Source: Methylotenera_A sp031417915 (GTDB taxonomy: Bacteria > Pseudomonadota > Gammaproteobacteria > Burkholderiales > Methylophilaceae). Taken from it: DNA of 41,402 nucleotides. This document shows positions 1 through 7,384 of the stretch, piece by piece. The DNA is taken from NCBI GenBank assembly GCA_031417915.1, contig JANOWN010000015.1, forward strand, positions 1-41,402. The letters run 5' to 3'. The translations under genes and the position numbers were made by a program. Every line of letters begins with the position of its first letter. The stretch's first letter is position 1. Under the pieces are notes generated by a model. That model was given only the letters and a program-made list of their open reading frames with translations, searched no databases and was not told the DNA's origin.

Positions 1-2
1 GC

Positions 3-149
3 ATTAACGCAGGTAACTTTGCTGCCAACGTGGTGATTACCGATTTAGGTAATGACACGCTGGTGACTATCGGCGCTGACACGATCACACTCTTGGGTGT
101 GAATGGTGTTGGACAAAATGTCATTACACAAGCTGACTTTAGCTTCTAG
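3..149 (+). CDS. C-terminal end of a large secreted RTX/adhesin-like protein (partial)
   Basis: An open frame runs in from the left edge and ends at TAG 147-149, giving 48 residues. The text (DLGNDTLVTIGADTITLLG, then VITQADFSF at the end) has the asparagine/glycine/aspartate-rich beta-roll style of hemolysin-type calcium-binding or cadherin-like giant proteins, and the hydrophobic-acidic end DFSF resembles the uncleaved C-terminal signals of type I secretion substrates. Function as an exported adhesin or enzyme is an inference from this tail only; the main body lies outside the window. A strong terminator follows about 60 bases downstream. Confidence 0.65.
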   Translation: MNAGNFAANVVITDLGNDTLVTIGADTITLLGVNGVGQNVITQADFSF

Positions 150-208
150 TCTGATTAAGTATGACCTATAAAGTGCAGTAAAAACGTAGTAGAAGTTGTA
201 TAACTCAC

Positions 209-235
209 AGCCCCGCAGTAATGCGGGGCTTTTTT
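209..235 (+). terminator. Rho-independent terminator of the RTX-like gene
   Basis: A 9-bp perfect GC-rich stem (AGCCCCGCA / TGCGGGGCT) with a GTAA loop is followed by six T residues. It lies 60 bases after the stop of the partial secreted-protein gene and is oriented to end that transcript. Confidence 0.9.
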
Positions 236-267
236 GCTTAAATATGTTACAAATATACTGAAAATAG

Positions 268-306
268 ATGCTCCAAGAGGCAATATTCATGCGCCTTGCA
301 GGGTAT
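268..306 (+). repeat. 39-bp palindromic repeat, diverged copy (family with AATATCCATGC loop)
   Basis: Same 14-11-14 architecture as the copies at 24102, 33102 and 35927. The loop reads AATATTCATGC and the right arm GCCTTGCAGGGTAT; the left arm has diverged, so pairing is imperfect. It lies between two converging genes and is followed by a T-rich run. Confidence 0.65.
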
Positions 307-339
307 GTGTTTTTATGCGATTAATTATATTAATTCTGC

Positions 340-1602
340 TTAATCTTCTTCGACGACTAAATCGGGGATATGGTTGAAGGCAATGCGCATTGGCGCGTCC
401 TTTAGCGCATCGTGCGCGCCAGCAAAATACACGGTATTTTTACCGTATTTCAAGTTTAAAATATCTAAAGCTTTGTTTAATTTTGTCTCGTTGGCGCTAG
501 GTTTTAGTGTGAATAAATCATAAGCGGCGTCTTGCGCGCTGCTTAGCGCAGTAAAATTCACGCCCACAGCAATTGGCTCATTATTTTGGCATGCTTTGGG
601 AAGCTCTTTGAATAAGGCTTCCAGAGCATCGGTAAGTTTAAGTGTGTCATTAGTTGCGCTAATGTCGCTCTCGTTGAAAAAGCGCACAGTTTCTTTGGTT
701 TTAAAAGTCTCTTTGGTTTTAGGGTTTCTCAGTTTAATTTTGATGCTGATGTGCGAGGTGAGCAAATCGTAGCTGCGCAAGCGCATCGCAGCTTTTTGTA
801 GCAATCTGTGCAACACGGCTTTTGCGCCTGCAATGTTACGTTGCTCGGGCGGTAAAACGTGCGAATGGCCAAGCGAGCTGCGCGCGTTTTTTACGTAAAA
901 AGGCTCGATTCCGCGCAGCTTGTCGTAATAACGCTCGCCTTCAATGCTACCCCAGGCGGCGCGTAGTTGCTCGCGATTGAGCGCATACAATGCTTCAACC
1001 GTAGTAATTTTATGGTGATTTAAGCGCGCTTCCATTTGGCTGCCGATACCGTTTAGCGCGCGTAATTTTAAACTAAATAATTTTTGTGGAATATCCGCAT
1101 CTTCAATCAGCACGCAGCCATCGGGCTTTTGCATATTAGATGCGATTTTGGCAAGAAAAGTGTTTGGTGCAATGCCGATGGAGCTGCGGATATATTCATA
1201 TTGCTTGCTAATGGTTCGTTTGATTTTAGCAGCCAGTTTCAGTGCATTTTCTTTTGTGCGTTGGCTGCCCGTTAAATAGCACACCATTTCATCTATTGAG
1301 AGCACTTTTTCTACATGCGTACAGCTTTCTACAATCTCAATGAGTTTGTGATGATGTTCAACATAAATAGATGGTCGTGCCTCTACAAAAATAATGTCTC
1401 TGCACAGCTTGCGCGCATCGCGCACCATGGTGCCAGTTTTAATGCCAAATGCTTTGGCCTCGTAACTCGCGGCGATGCAACAAGTGGTTTCCGCCATCAC
1501 CGCCAGCACGCCGATAGGCTTGCCACGTAGCTCTGGGTGTAGTTGTTGCTCGACTGAGGCGAAATAAGAATTAAAATCGACGTATAAAGCATTTAAAGCC
1601 AT
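340..1602 (-). CDS. Y-family DNA polymerase (DinB/ImpB/MucB/SamB type)
   Basis: 420 residues. Translesion DNA polymerase of the Y family, acting on damaged template in the cytoplasm. Catalytic carboxylates are visible: D9 in YVDFNSYFASVE and D104-E105 in the SIDE motif. Palm/fingers features continue with SSIGIAPNTFLAKIAS around 150 and a helix-hairpin-helix-like region (LRALNGIGSQMEARL) near 180-195, followed by a little-finger domain. At 420 residues it is longer than E. coli DinB (about 350) and close in length to UmuC, but no umuD-like gene is adjacent. The end APMRIAFNHIPDL looks like a conserved C-terminal signature of a proteobacterial subgroup (from memory). No LexA box was recognised upstream. 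A sequence DLF-TL near 365 could be a weak sliding-clamp motif (inference). It is divergent from msrA. Confidence 0.85.
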   Translation of the reverse strand: MALNALYVDFNSYFASVEQQLHPELRGKPIGVLAVMAETTCCIAASYEAKAFGIKTGTMVRDARKLCRDIIFVEARPSIYVEHHHKLIEIVESCTHVEKVLSIDEMVCYLTGSQRTKENALKLAAKIKRTISKQYEYIRSSIGIAPNTFLAKIASNMQKPDGCVLIEDADIPQKLFSLKLRALNGIGSQMEARLNHHKITTVEALYALNREQLRAAWGSIEGERYYDKLRGIEPFYVKNARSSLGHSHVLPPEQRNIAGAKAVLHRLLQKAAMRLRSYDLLTSHISIKIKLRNPKTKETFKTKETVRFFNESDISATNDTLKLTDALEALFKELPKACQNNEPIAVGVNFTALSSAQDAAYDLFTLKPSANETKLNKALDILNLKYGKNTVYFAGAHDALKDAPMRIAFNHIPDLVVEED

Positions 1603-1691
1603 GATTATTTTTGATTCAAGATGTAATTTTTAGTGCAAAATGCTGACTAACTATTTTACGCTTTTCACAAGATTTTTTAAGGTTAAAAAAC

Positions 1692-2228
1692 ATGAGTAAC
1701 AAACAAATTGCAATTTTCGCTGGCGGCTGTTTTTGGTGCACAGAGCCAGTGTTTAGCCAATTAAAAGGTGTGAGCAAAGTTGAATCTGGCTACATTGGCG
1801 GGCATACGCAAAATCCAACTTACAAAGATATTTGCAACGGCGACACAGGCCATGCAGAGGGCATTAGAATTACCTTTGATGCCGATGTTGTGAGTTTTGA
1901 AACCTTGCTAGAAGTGTTTTTAGTTTCGCACGACCCCACCACGCCTAACCGCCAAGGTAACGATATTGGCACGCAATATCGCTCAGCCGTGTTTTGTCAA
2001 AATGCCGAGCAATTTGAGGCAACCGAAACCACGATTGAAGGCTTTAACAGTGCGTTTGTTTATAGCGCGCCTATTGTTACGGAGGTTAACGGCGCAAGTA
2101 CGTTTTACCCAGCTGAGGATTACCATCAGTATTATTTTGATAAAAACCCTGGCAACCCATACTGCATGGCGGTTGCAGCACCTAAAGCGGCAAAGATACG
2201 CGCCAAATATGCTGCTTTGATTAAATGA
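1692..2228 (+). CDS. msrA: Peptide methionine-S-sulfoxide reductase MsrA
   Basis: 178 residues, the usual length for the short form. It reduces methionine S-sulfoxide in proteins, with thioredoxin regenerating the enzyme. The active-site signature GGCFWCTE is at residues 11-18, with catalytic Cys13, and a second cysteine in NPYCMAV near the C terminus fits the resolving cysteine. No MsrB domain is fused. An AAGG Shine-Dalgarno sequence sits nine bases before the ATG. The gene is monocistronic between the divergent polymerase gene and the repeat at 2248. Confidence 0.95.
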   Translation: MSNKQIAIFAGGCFWCTEPVFSQLKGVSKVESGYIGGHTQNPTYKDICNGDTGHAEGIRITFDADVVSFETLLEVFLVSHDPTTPNRQGNDIGTQYRSAVFCQNAEQFEATETTIEGFNSAFVYSAPIVTEVNGASTFYPAEDYHQYYFDKNPGNPYCMAVAAPKAAKIRAKYAALIK

Positions 2229-2247
2229 TGTTGGTAAACTCACGAGC

Positions 2248-2275
2248 CGTCATTCCGACGAAGGTCAGAATCCAG
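2248..2275 (+). repeat. REP-like repeat (GTCATTCC...GAATCCAG), forward copy
   Basis: CGTCATTCCGACGAAGGTC followed by AGAATCCAG. The core CCGACGAAGGTCAG can fold back on itself. It ends ten bases before the ATG of the GIY-YIG gene, and related copies lie at 2581 (inverted), 2622, 20931, 41331 and 41380 (inverted). Confidence 0.8.
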
Positions 2276-2285
2276 TGGCTTTAAT

Positions 2286-2570
2286 ATGCAGCCCTGTGTT
2301 TACATATTGGCAAGTGAACGAAATGGTACTTTATACATTGGTGTTACTTCTGATTTAATTAAACGAGTATGGGAACACAAATCTGACTTTGTTGAAAGTT
2401 TTACTAAACAACATCAGGTGCATGGTTTAGTTTGGTACGAATTACATGAAAATATGGAAAGCGCAATAACGCGTGAAAAACAATTGAAGGAATGGAAACG
2501 GCAGTGGAAATTGGATTTGATTGAAAAGTCTAATCCATATTGGAATGATTTATATCCAACAATAGTTTAG
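2286..2570 (+). CDS. Solitary GIY-YIG domain protein
   Basis: 94 residues forming a single GIY-YIG nuclease module: VYIL at 6-9, LYIGVT at 17-22, then LIKRVWEHK with the conserved arginine and histidine. A conserved YELHENMESAITREKQLKEWKR segment follows in the middle (residues around 52-74; EKQLKEWKR is typical of this small family). Such UPF0213-like proteins are predicted nucleases with no settled function. No Shine-Dalgarno sequence is visible because the repeat at 2248-2275 occupies that place. The gene is bracketed by forward and inverted copies of one repeat family, which suggests it travels with, or acts on, these repeats (inference; see findings). Confidence 0.85.
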   Translation: MQPCVYILASERNGTLYIGVTSDLIKRVWEHKSDFVESFTKQHQVHGLVWYELHENMESAITREKQLKEWKRQWKLDLIEKSNPYWNDLYPTIV

Positions 2571-2580
2571 TTTTAACGAC

Positions 2581-2607
2581 GCTGGATACCGACTTTCGTC
2601 GGTAAGA
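2581..2607 (-). repeat. REP-like repeat, inverted copy after the GIY-YIG gene
   Basis: On the minus strand this reads GTCTTACCGACGAAAGTCGG then TATCCAGC, matching the forward copy at 2248 in inverted orientation. Together the two copies form an inverted repeat around the GIY-YIG reading frame. Confidence 0.75.
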
Positions 2608-2621
2608 CAATCTTAGGTTTC

Positions 2622-2655
2622 CCGTCATTCCGTGCTTGACACGGAATCCAGTGAC
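2622..2655 (+). repeat. REP-like repeat, second forward copy
   Basis: CCGTCATTCCGTGCTTGACA followed by CGGAATCCAGTGAC. The inner CCGTGCTTGACACGG is a hairpin. The ends GTCATTCC and GAATCCAGTG match the copy at 2248 while the centre differs. It lies just before the end of corA. Confidence 0.75.
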
Positions 2656-2667
2656 TTTTAAGAAAAA

Positions 2668-3765
2668 CTAAGTCTTACTACTTAACCACTGTCTGCGCCA
2701 AAAAATCAACACCATCACCAGCGCAATGCCCGTCATAATCGCTAGCGCCCACCAAAAGCCGTTGTAATGGTCTATCCAAGGCATATGGGTAAAGTTCATG
2801 CCAAAAATGCCTGCAATCAGCGTGGCAGGCATAAATAGCATGGCAACTACGGTTAATGCGCGCAGCTCCAAATTCACACGTTGGCTCACGCTTGCCATGT
2901 AAATATCCATCATGCCACTTAAGGTGTCACGAATCGATTCTAGCGACTCAATAAAACTCACCGTGTGGTCGTACACATCACGCAGGTAGGGTATTGTGGC
3001 AGGTTGAAAAAAGCCTTTTTCATTGCGCGTTAAGCTATTAATCACCTCGCGCAAAGGCCACACTGCACGGCGCAGCTCTATGCTGATGTGTTTTAGCTGA
3101 TGAATGGTGTGCAGCTCACCATTACTGGGCTTGGCTAGCAAGCGGTCTTCTAAATCCTCGCTGGCATCGTTTACATCTTCTAGCACATTAAAATAGCGGT
3201 CAACCACGCTATCTAGCACGGCGTAAGTTAAATAATCGACGCCAAGGGTGCGAATCTGCGCGCTACTGGCGCGTAAACGCTCACGTATTGGCTCAAACGC
3301 ACCCGTTGCACGCTCTTGAAAAGTCAGCAAAAAGTTGCGCCCCAACACCATGCTAATTTGCTCGCTGCTGGCTTGCATAGTGACTTTATCGTAATAAAAA
3401 TTGCGCGTTTCTAAAAATAGATAATCTTCAAACTCATCAATTTTTGGGCGTTGTTCGGTGTTTAAAATATCTTCAATTACTAGCGGATGCAGCTTAAAAA
3501 TAGCGCCAATTTGTTTAATCAAATCAACATCATGCACACCGTGTATATTCAGCCATAATTTTTTATTTGTATCAGGTTTAAACTTAGCTAATTGTTCTGC
3601 AGTCAGCACGCACTCTACTAGCGTATCCGCGTTATATACCATTTTGCTAATGGTCGGTTTTGCAAGGTGGCTGGCATCCATATCGCCCACATAAACGGGC
3701 GATTCCACAGGCGCGCTGGGTTTTTTTGGGTGAAGCTTTTTAAGCTTGTGTAGGCGTTTTTTCAT
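2668..3765 (-). CDS. corA: CorA family magnesium/cobalt transporter
   Basis: 365 residues. Homopentameric inner-membrane channel for Mg2+ (also Co2+/Ni2+). The long cytoplasmic N-terminal funnel domain is followed by two C-terminal membrane helices. The diagnostic GMN motif occurs as GIFGMNFTHMP after the first helix (around 320-330), and the second helix ends in FWRRQWLSSKT. The N terminus is lysine-rich (MKKRLHKLKKLHPKK). Monocistronic on the minus strand; its stop lies ten bases from a repeat copy. Confidence 0.95.
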   Translation of the reverse strand: MKKRLHKLKKLHPKKPSAPVESPVYVGDMDASHLAKPTISKMVYNADTLVECVLTAEQLAKFKPDTNKKLWLNIHGVHDVDLIKQIGAIFKLHPLVIEDILNTEQRPKIDEFEDYLFLETRNFYYDKVTMQASSEQISMVLGRNFLLTFQERATGAFEPIRERLRASSAQIRTLGVDYLTYAVLDSVVDRYFNVLEDVNDASEDLEDRLLAKPSNGELHTIHQLKHISIELRRAVWPLREVINSLTRNEKGFFQPATIPYLRDVYDHTVSFIESLESIRDTLSGMMDIYMASVSQRVNLELRALTVVAMLFMPATLIAGIFGMNFTHMPWIDHYNGFWWALAIMTGIALVMVLIFWRRQWLSSKT

Positions 3766-3835
3766 GATGCATTGTAATGCTAGGAGTGTATAGATGCTAG
3801 TGTCAGTAATTAAAGCCTAGTAATACTATGGGGAA

Positions 3836-3863
3836 AGGGCTAGTAAATTTAATTACTAACCCT
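3836..3863 (-). terminator. Probable terminator of the small-protein operon
   Basis: Inverted repeat AGGG/CCCT plus TAGTAA/TTACTA with one mismatch and an ATTTAA loop, 12 bases after the stop of the gene at 3875-4045. The minus-strand T tail is short (CCCTTT), so termination efficiency is uncertain. Confidence 0.5.
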
Positions 3864-3874
3864 TGCCAATTTAG

Positions 3875-4045
3875 CTAAATCTCTTTAATTGGAGTGCCAC
3901 CAGAACTAGCTACGAGGTTAATAGCAGCCATACAGTCCTGTTTATTAAAGTAGCCTTCACCTGAGTTTGCAATCTTTCGATTGTTACCAGCAGATAAATA
4001 CCAACGCCATTGACTATTTACATCTTTATAAACGTAATAAATCAT
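3875..4045 (-). CDS. Small YegP-like DUF1508 protein
   Basis: 56 residues, MIYYVYKDVN...GTPIKEI. The pattern YYVYKD..-QWRWYLSAGN-..IANSGEGYFNKQDC...I is the DUF1508 (YegP/UPF0339) repeat, here present once where E. coli YegP has two. The role of this fold is unknown. A clear Shine-Dalgarno sequence (TAGGAGAT) lies seven bases before the ATG. It is the second gene of an operon with the 47-residue gene at 4092-4235, separated by a UUCG-loop hairpin. Confidence 0.8.
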   Translation of the reverse strand: MIYYVYKDVNSQWRWYLSAGNNRKIANSGEGYFNKQDCMAAINLVASSGGTPIKEI

Positions 4046-4065
4046 TTTAAATCTCCTAATAGGTT

Positions 4066-4081
4066 GGGGGCCGAAGCCCCC
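4066..4081 (-). other. Intercistronic hairpin with UUCG tetraloop
   Basis: On the minus strand GGGGGC-TTCG-GCCCCC forms a six-pair G/C stem closed by the exceptionally stable C(UUCG)G tetraloop. It lies between the two small genes and has no T run, so it is more likely an RNA stability or processing element than a terminator. Confidence 0.7.
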
Positions 4082-4091
4082 GTTTTAAACT

Positions 4092-4235
4092 TTACTTCTT
4101 AGATTTATTTGAAGGGGTAGGATATTTAATCCTCTCCTTCTCTACCGTATTAGGTTTTTTAGCATCAGCCTGAGATTTACTCAAGATTCTGCCTGTACCT
4201 GAATCACGGTATACAGTTCGCGTAGTAGTAGACAT
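4092..4235 (-). CDS. Very small basic protein, YRDSGTGR family
   Basis: 47 residues, starting MSTTTRTVYRDSGTGR and ending in a lysine-rich tail (PSNKSKK). The pattern (V)YRDSGTGR-(x)2-SK..A...P.TVEKER matches a widespread family of tiny proteobacterial proteins of unknown function (recognised from memory). A longer frame begins 20 codons upstream, but the start chosen here has an excellent Shine-Dalgarno sequence (TAGGAGGA) six bases before it. First gene of a two-gene operon with the DUF1508 gene; the CIRCE element and promoter at 4444-4506 lie upstream. Confidence 0.7.
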   Translation of the reverse strand: MSTTTRTVYRDSGTGRILSKSQADAKKPNTVEKERIKYPTPSNKSKK

Positions 4236-4360
4236 AAGTCCTCCTATAATAATTACGCTATTAATAACCGATACCGATGGATTAGGGTCTTGCAAAAAAA
4301 TCCTGTTGAGTTATAGTATGCCACTTGTACTTCGATACTTACTCATTGTCGGTATCACCC

Positions 4361-4394
4361 AAAAGGCTAAATAGCTCTAACTATTTGGCCTTTT
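4361..4394 (-). terminator. Leader terminator / bidirectional hairpin
   Basis: AAAAGGC-T-AAATAG, loop CTCTAA, CTATTT-G-GCCTTTT: 13 pairs with one mismatch and A/T flanks on both sides, so it can work on either strand. On the minus strand it lies about 45-75 bases after the predicted start at 4437 and about 125 bases before the 47-residue gene. It could end glnS read-through, attenuate the small-gene operon, or form the 3' end of a short RNA. Confidence 0.65.
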
Positions 4395-4443
4395 TCTTCG
4401 CCGAACAATAGTATAAAAACACAACATCTAGTTAGGCACTATA

Positions 4444-4472
4444 AATTTATATGATTATTTTGTGTGCGTCAA
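4444..4472 (-). promoter_or_regulatory. Sigma70-like promoter beside CIRCE
   Basis: Minus strand: -35 TTGACG (4472-4467), 17-base spacer, -10 TAAATT (4449-4444), with an alternative TATAAA two bases earlier. Predicted start near 4437. The -35 box is seven bases from the CIRCE element. Confidence 0.6.
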
Positions 4473-4479
4473 GAACTTT

Positions 4480-4506
4480 TTAGCACTCTCATTTATAGAG
4501 TGCTAA
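4480..4506 (-). promoter_or_regulatory. CIRCE element (HrcA operator)
   Basis: TTAGCACTC-N9-GAGTGCTAA matches the full CIRCE consensus without a mismatch. HrcA binds this operator and normally represses groESL or dnaK operons. No chaperone gene is nearby; on the minus strand it stands directly upstream of the promoter at 4444-4472. It lies 12 bases after the glnS stop. Strand is assigned from the promoter because the site itself is symmetric. Confidence 0.85.
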
Positions 4507-4518
4507 CTTTTCAATTTG

Positions 4519-6300
4519 TTACTTCTGCCAAGCATCCCGCAAAGTTACGGTTCTATTAAACACAGGCTTGCCAGCCACGCTGTCTTTTCTATCTGCCACA
4601 AAATAACCGTGGCGCTCAAACTGGAATCTATCTTCTGCTTTGGCGTCTTTCAAACTTAACTCAAGTTGCGCGGTGATTACTTTGACTGAGTTTGGGTTTA
4701 GGTCGTTGATGTAGTCTGCATCACCAGAACCCGGATGTGCCTCTTTAAATAATCTATCGTATAAGCGCACTTCTGCTGAATATGAATGAGCTGCGGAAAC
4801 CCAATGGATATTGCCTTTTACCTTAATGGCATCTGCGCCCGGTGTGCCAGATTTAGTATCTGGCAAGTAATCGCAATGCACCACCGTTACTTTGCCTGCG
4901 GCGTCTTTTTCAAAGCCGGTACATTTCACCACATAGCCATAACGCAGCCGCACCATGCCATCTGGCATTAAGCGGAAAAAGCCTTTGGGCGGTGTTTCTT
5001 CAAAGTCTTCACGTTCTATCCATAACTCTTTAGTTAATGGCACCACACGCTTGCCCAGCTCTGGCTGTTGCGGATGGTTGGGGGCAAAGCAATCTTCTAC
5101 TTTATCTGCTGGATAATTATCTATTACCAGTTTAATTGGGTCTAGCACGGCAATGCGGCGTGGAGCACTTTCGTTTAACACTTCGCGCATGCAATCTTCT
5201 AATATGGCGTATTCAATCCATGAATCGGCCTTGCTGACACCGATTCTATCAGCAAACATTCTAAAGCCTTCTGCCACATAACCACGTCTGCGTGCGCCTG
5301 CTAGCGTGGGTAGGCGTGGGTCATCCCATCCGCTAACGTGTTTATCTTCTACCAATTGGATGAGCTTGCGTTTAGAAAGCACCACGTAAGTGAGGTTTAG
5401 CCGCGCAAATTCATATTGTTTTGGTAGCGGATGCGCTAATAAACCAGCATCTGCCAAACGTTCTAAAACCCAATCGTAAAAAGGGCGTTGGTCTTCAAAT
5501 TCTAGCGTGCAAATAGAATGGGTAATTTGCTCTAGCGCGTCTTCTAGCGGATGCGCATAGGTGTACATGGGGTAAATGCACCATGTGTCGCCCGTGTTGT
5601 GGTGAGTAGCTCTTTTAATTCGATAGATAGCGGGGTCACGCATGTTGATGTTGGGCGACGCCATGTCGATTTTGGCGCGCAATACCATGCTGCCATCGGC
5701 ATGTTTGCCATCGCGCATTTCGCGAAATAATTGTAAGTTTTCTGCAATTGGTCTATCACGCCAAGGCGAGTTTTTGCCCGCTTCAGTCAGGGTGCCGCGT
5801 GTGATGCGCATTTCATCTGCACTTTGTTGGTCAACAAAAGCCAAGCCAGCGTTAATCAGCGCCTCTGCCGCGCGATACATAAAATCGAAATAATTGCTGG
5901 CGTAATACAAGTGCGATTTGCCAAAGGCATCCCAGCCAAAGCCCAGCCATTGCACCATCTCGGTAATGCTATCAACGTATTCTTGTTCTTCTTTCTCCGG
6001 GTTGGTGTCGTCAAAACGCATGTGGCAAACACCGTTGTAATCACTGGCCAAGCCAAAATTTAGGCAGATACTTTTAGCGTGGCCAATGTGCAAATAACCA
6101 TTTGGCTCAGGCGGAAAACGCGTGCGAATTTTAGCTGGGTCTGGCGCGCCAGCAGCTTGATGTGAGGCATCGCCTGGGCTACCAGCCCAATGGCGGCTTG
6201 CGTTGGTGCCTTGTGCTAAATCGCGATCGATAATGCCGCGAATAAAGTTAGAGGCGGCAACTGGTGTTGTTGAATGGTTTGGGGTTTTTTCTGATGACAT
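4519..6300 (-). CDS. glnS: Glutaminyl-tRNA synthetase
   Basis: 593 residues from ATG (a GTG four codons upstream at 6312 is also possible; neither has a strong Shine-Dalgarno sequence). Class I enzyme charging tRNA-Gln. The FPPEPNGYLHIGHAKS signature carries HIGH, the KMSKS loop is VLSKRKL, and the end VFNRTVTLRDAWQK matches the E. coli C terminus. Compared with E. coli GlnS (554 residues) there is an extra hydrophilic segment of about 25 residues, rich in Ala, Gly, Ser and Pro, between IIDRDLAQGT and RTRFPPEPNG; its DNA contains an inverted repeat at 6175-6189. Divergent from birA. Confidence 0.97.
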   Translation of the reverse strand: MSSEKTPNHSTTPVAASNFIRGIIDRDLAQGTNASRHWAGSPGDASHQAAGAPDPAKIRTRFPPEPNGYLHIGHAKSICLNFGLASDYNGVCHMRFDDTNPEKEEQEYVDSITEMVQWLGFGWDAFGKSHLYYASNYFDFMYRAAEALINAGLAFVDQQSADEMRITRGTLTEAGKNSPWRDRPIAENLQLFREMRDGKHADGSMVLRAKIDMASPNINMRDPAIYRIKRATHHNTGDTWCIYPMYTYAHPLEDALEQITHSICTLEFEDQRPFYDWVLERLADAGLLAHPLPKQYEFARLNLTYVVLSKRKLIQLVEDKHVSGWDDPRLPTLAGARRRGYVAEGFRMFADRIGVSKADSWIEYAILEDCMREVLNESAPRRIAVLDPIKLVIDNYPADKVEDCFAPNHPQQPELGKRVVPLTKELWIEREDFEETPPKGFFRLMPDGMVRLRYGYVVKCTGFEKDAAGKVTVVHCDYLPDTKSGTPGADAIKVKGNIHWVSAAHSYSAEVRLYDRLFKEAHPGSGDADYINDLNPNSVKVITAQLELSLKDAKAEDRFQFERHGYFVADRKDSVAGKPVFNRTVTLRDAWQK

Positions 6301-6397
6301 AAAGGTGCTCACAATTTTTCTGTTATTTTACACCATAGAGCCGGCCATTCGCGATGTGAACATTGTGCTTACTCATGCTGTGATAAAATTTGCTTAA

Positions 6398-7384
6398 ATG
6401 AGTAACTTAACATTCCCTATTCTACAATTGCTTGCCGATGGTCAATTTCACTCTGGTGAGACCTTGGCGCAGCGTTTTAAAGTGACGCGGGCGACGATTT
6501 GGAACGCAGTTCAACATGCAGAAAGCTTAGGCGTTGAGGTCTTTTCTGTGCGCGGTCGTGGTTATAAATTGCCACAAGCCATTGATTTTTTAGATAAAAA
6601 TGAAGTTTTGAAATCGATAGGCGAGCAGCGCGCTTGGTTTAATTTGCAAATTTTAGATGAAGTAACTTCGACTAATACTTACTTGATGCAGCAAAAAGGG
6701 TTTGCCCATGCCAGTTGCGTGGCGGCGCATGTGCAAACGCATGGCAAAGGCCGGCGCGGGCGCACATGGGTTTCGCAACTTGGCGCGAGTTTAACTTTTT
6801 CTTTGTTATGGCGTTTTCAATGTGGCGCAGCAGCGCTCTCTGGCTTAAGTTTGGCAGTGGGCGTGGCGCTAATTCGTGCTTTGAATAGTTTAGGTGTGAA
6901 CAATGCGCAATTAAAATGGCCAAATGATGTCCTAGTTTTAGATGAAAAGCTTGGTGGTAAAAAACTAGCGGGCATTTTGATTGAGCTGCAAGGCGATTTG
7001 GAAGGCCCGAGCGCGGCGGTGATAGGCATTGGTTTTAATTTGAATTTGCCAAAAAACGTGCTGGAAAGCATAGACCAGCCTGCGATTGATTTGGCTAGTG
7101 TTTCTAAACAACCAATCAATCAAAGTGTGTTGTTAGGCGCGTTATTAAAGCACTTGGCCGATGTGTTGAGCGGCTTTGAAACGCACGGATTTATTGGCTT
7201 GCGCGATGAATGGCTGCGTTATCATGCTTATGAAAACAAGCCTGTGCGCATGTTGTTACCAAATGGAACGGATGTGCAAGGCTTGGTAAAAGGTGTGGCG
7301 GATGACGGTATTTTGTTGGTAGAAACGGCGCTTGGTTTGCAGCGGTTTTCTGCTGGGGAAATAAGTTTGAGAGGAGCTGATTAA
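6398..7384 (+). CDS. birA: Bifunctional biotin-protein ligase / biotin operon repressor
   Basis: 328 residues. Attaches biotin to the carboxyl-carrier protein of acetyl-CoA carboxylase through biotinyl-AMP, and may repress biotin genes. An N-terminal winged helix (about 1-58, HSGETLAQRFKVTRATIWNAV) precedes the ligase domain with the biotinyl-AMP loop GKGRRGR at 116-122, KWPND at 173-177 and KLAGILIE at 189-196. A C-terminal SH3-like domain follows (about 280-328). The stop TAA shares one base with the ATG of coaX (TAATG), so the two genes are translationally coupled. Confidence 0.95.
   Translation: MSNLTFPILQLLADGQFHSGETLAQRFKVTRATIWNAVQHAESLGVEVFSVRGRGYKLPQAIDFLDKNEVLKSIGEQRAWFNLQILDEVTSTNTYLMQQKGFAHASCVAAHVQTHGKGRRGRTWVSQLGASLTFSLLWRFQCGAAALSGLSLAVGVALIRALNSLGVNNAQLKWPNDVLVLDEKLGGKKLAGILIELQGDLEGPSAAVIGIGFNLNLPKNVLESIDQPAIDLASVSKQPINQSVLLGALLKHLADVLSGFETHGFIGLRDEWLRYHAYENKPVRMLLPNGTDVQGLVKGVADDGILLVETALGLQRFSAGEISLRGAD

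Noticed and set aside
4236..4295. Longer start for the 47-residue protein
   Set aside because: The extra 20 codons cover the ribosome-binding site TAGGAGGA of the inner start and are not family-like.
4480..4506. Hairpin read as the glnS terminator
   Set aside because: It has a 9-base spacer and no T run on the minus strand, and matches the CIRCE consensus at every fixed position; the hairpin at 4361-4394 is the better terminator.
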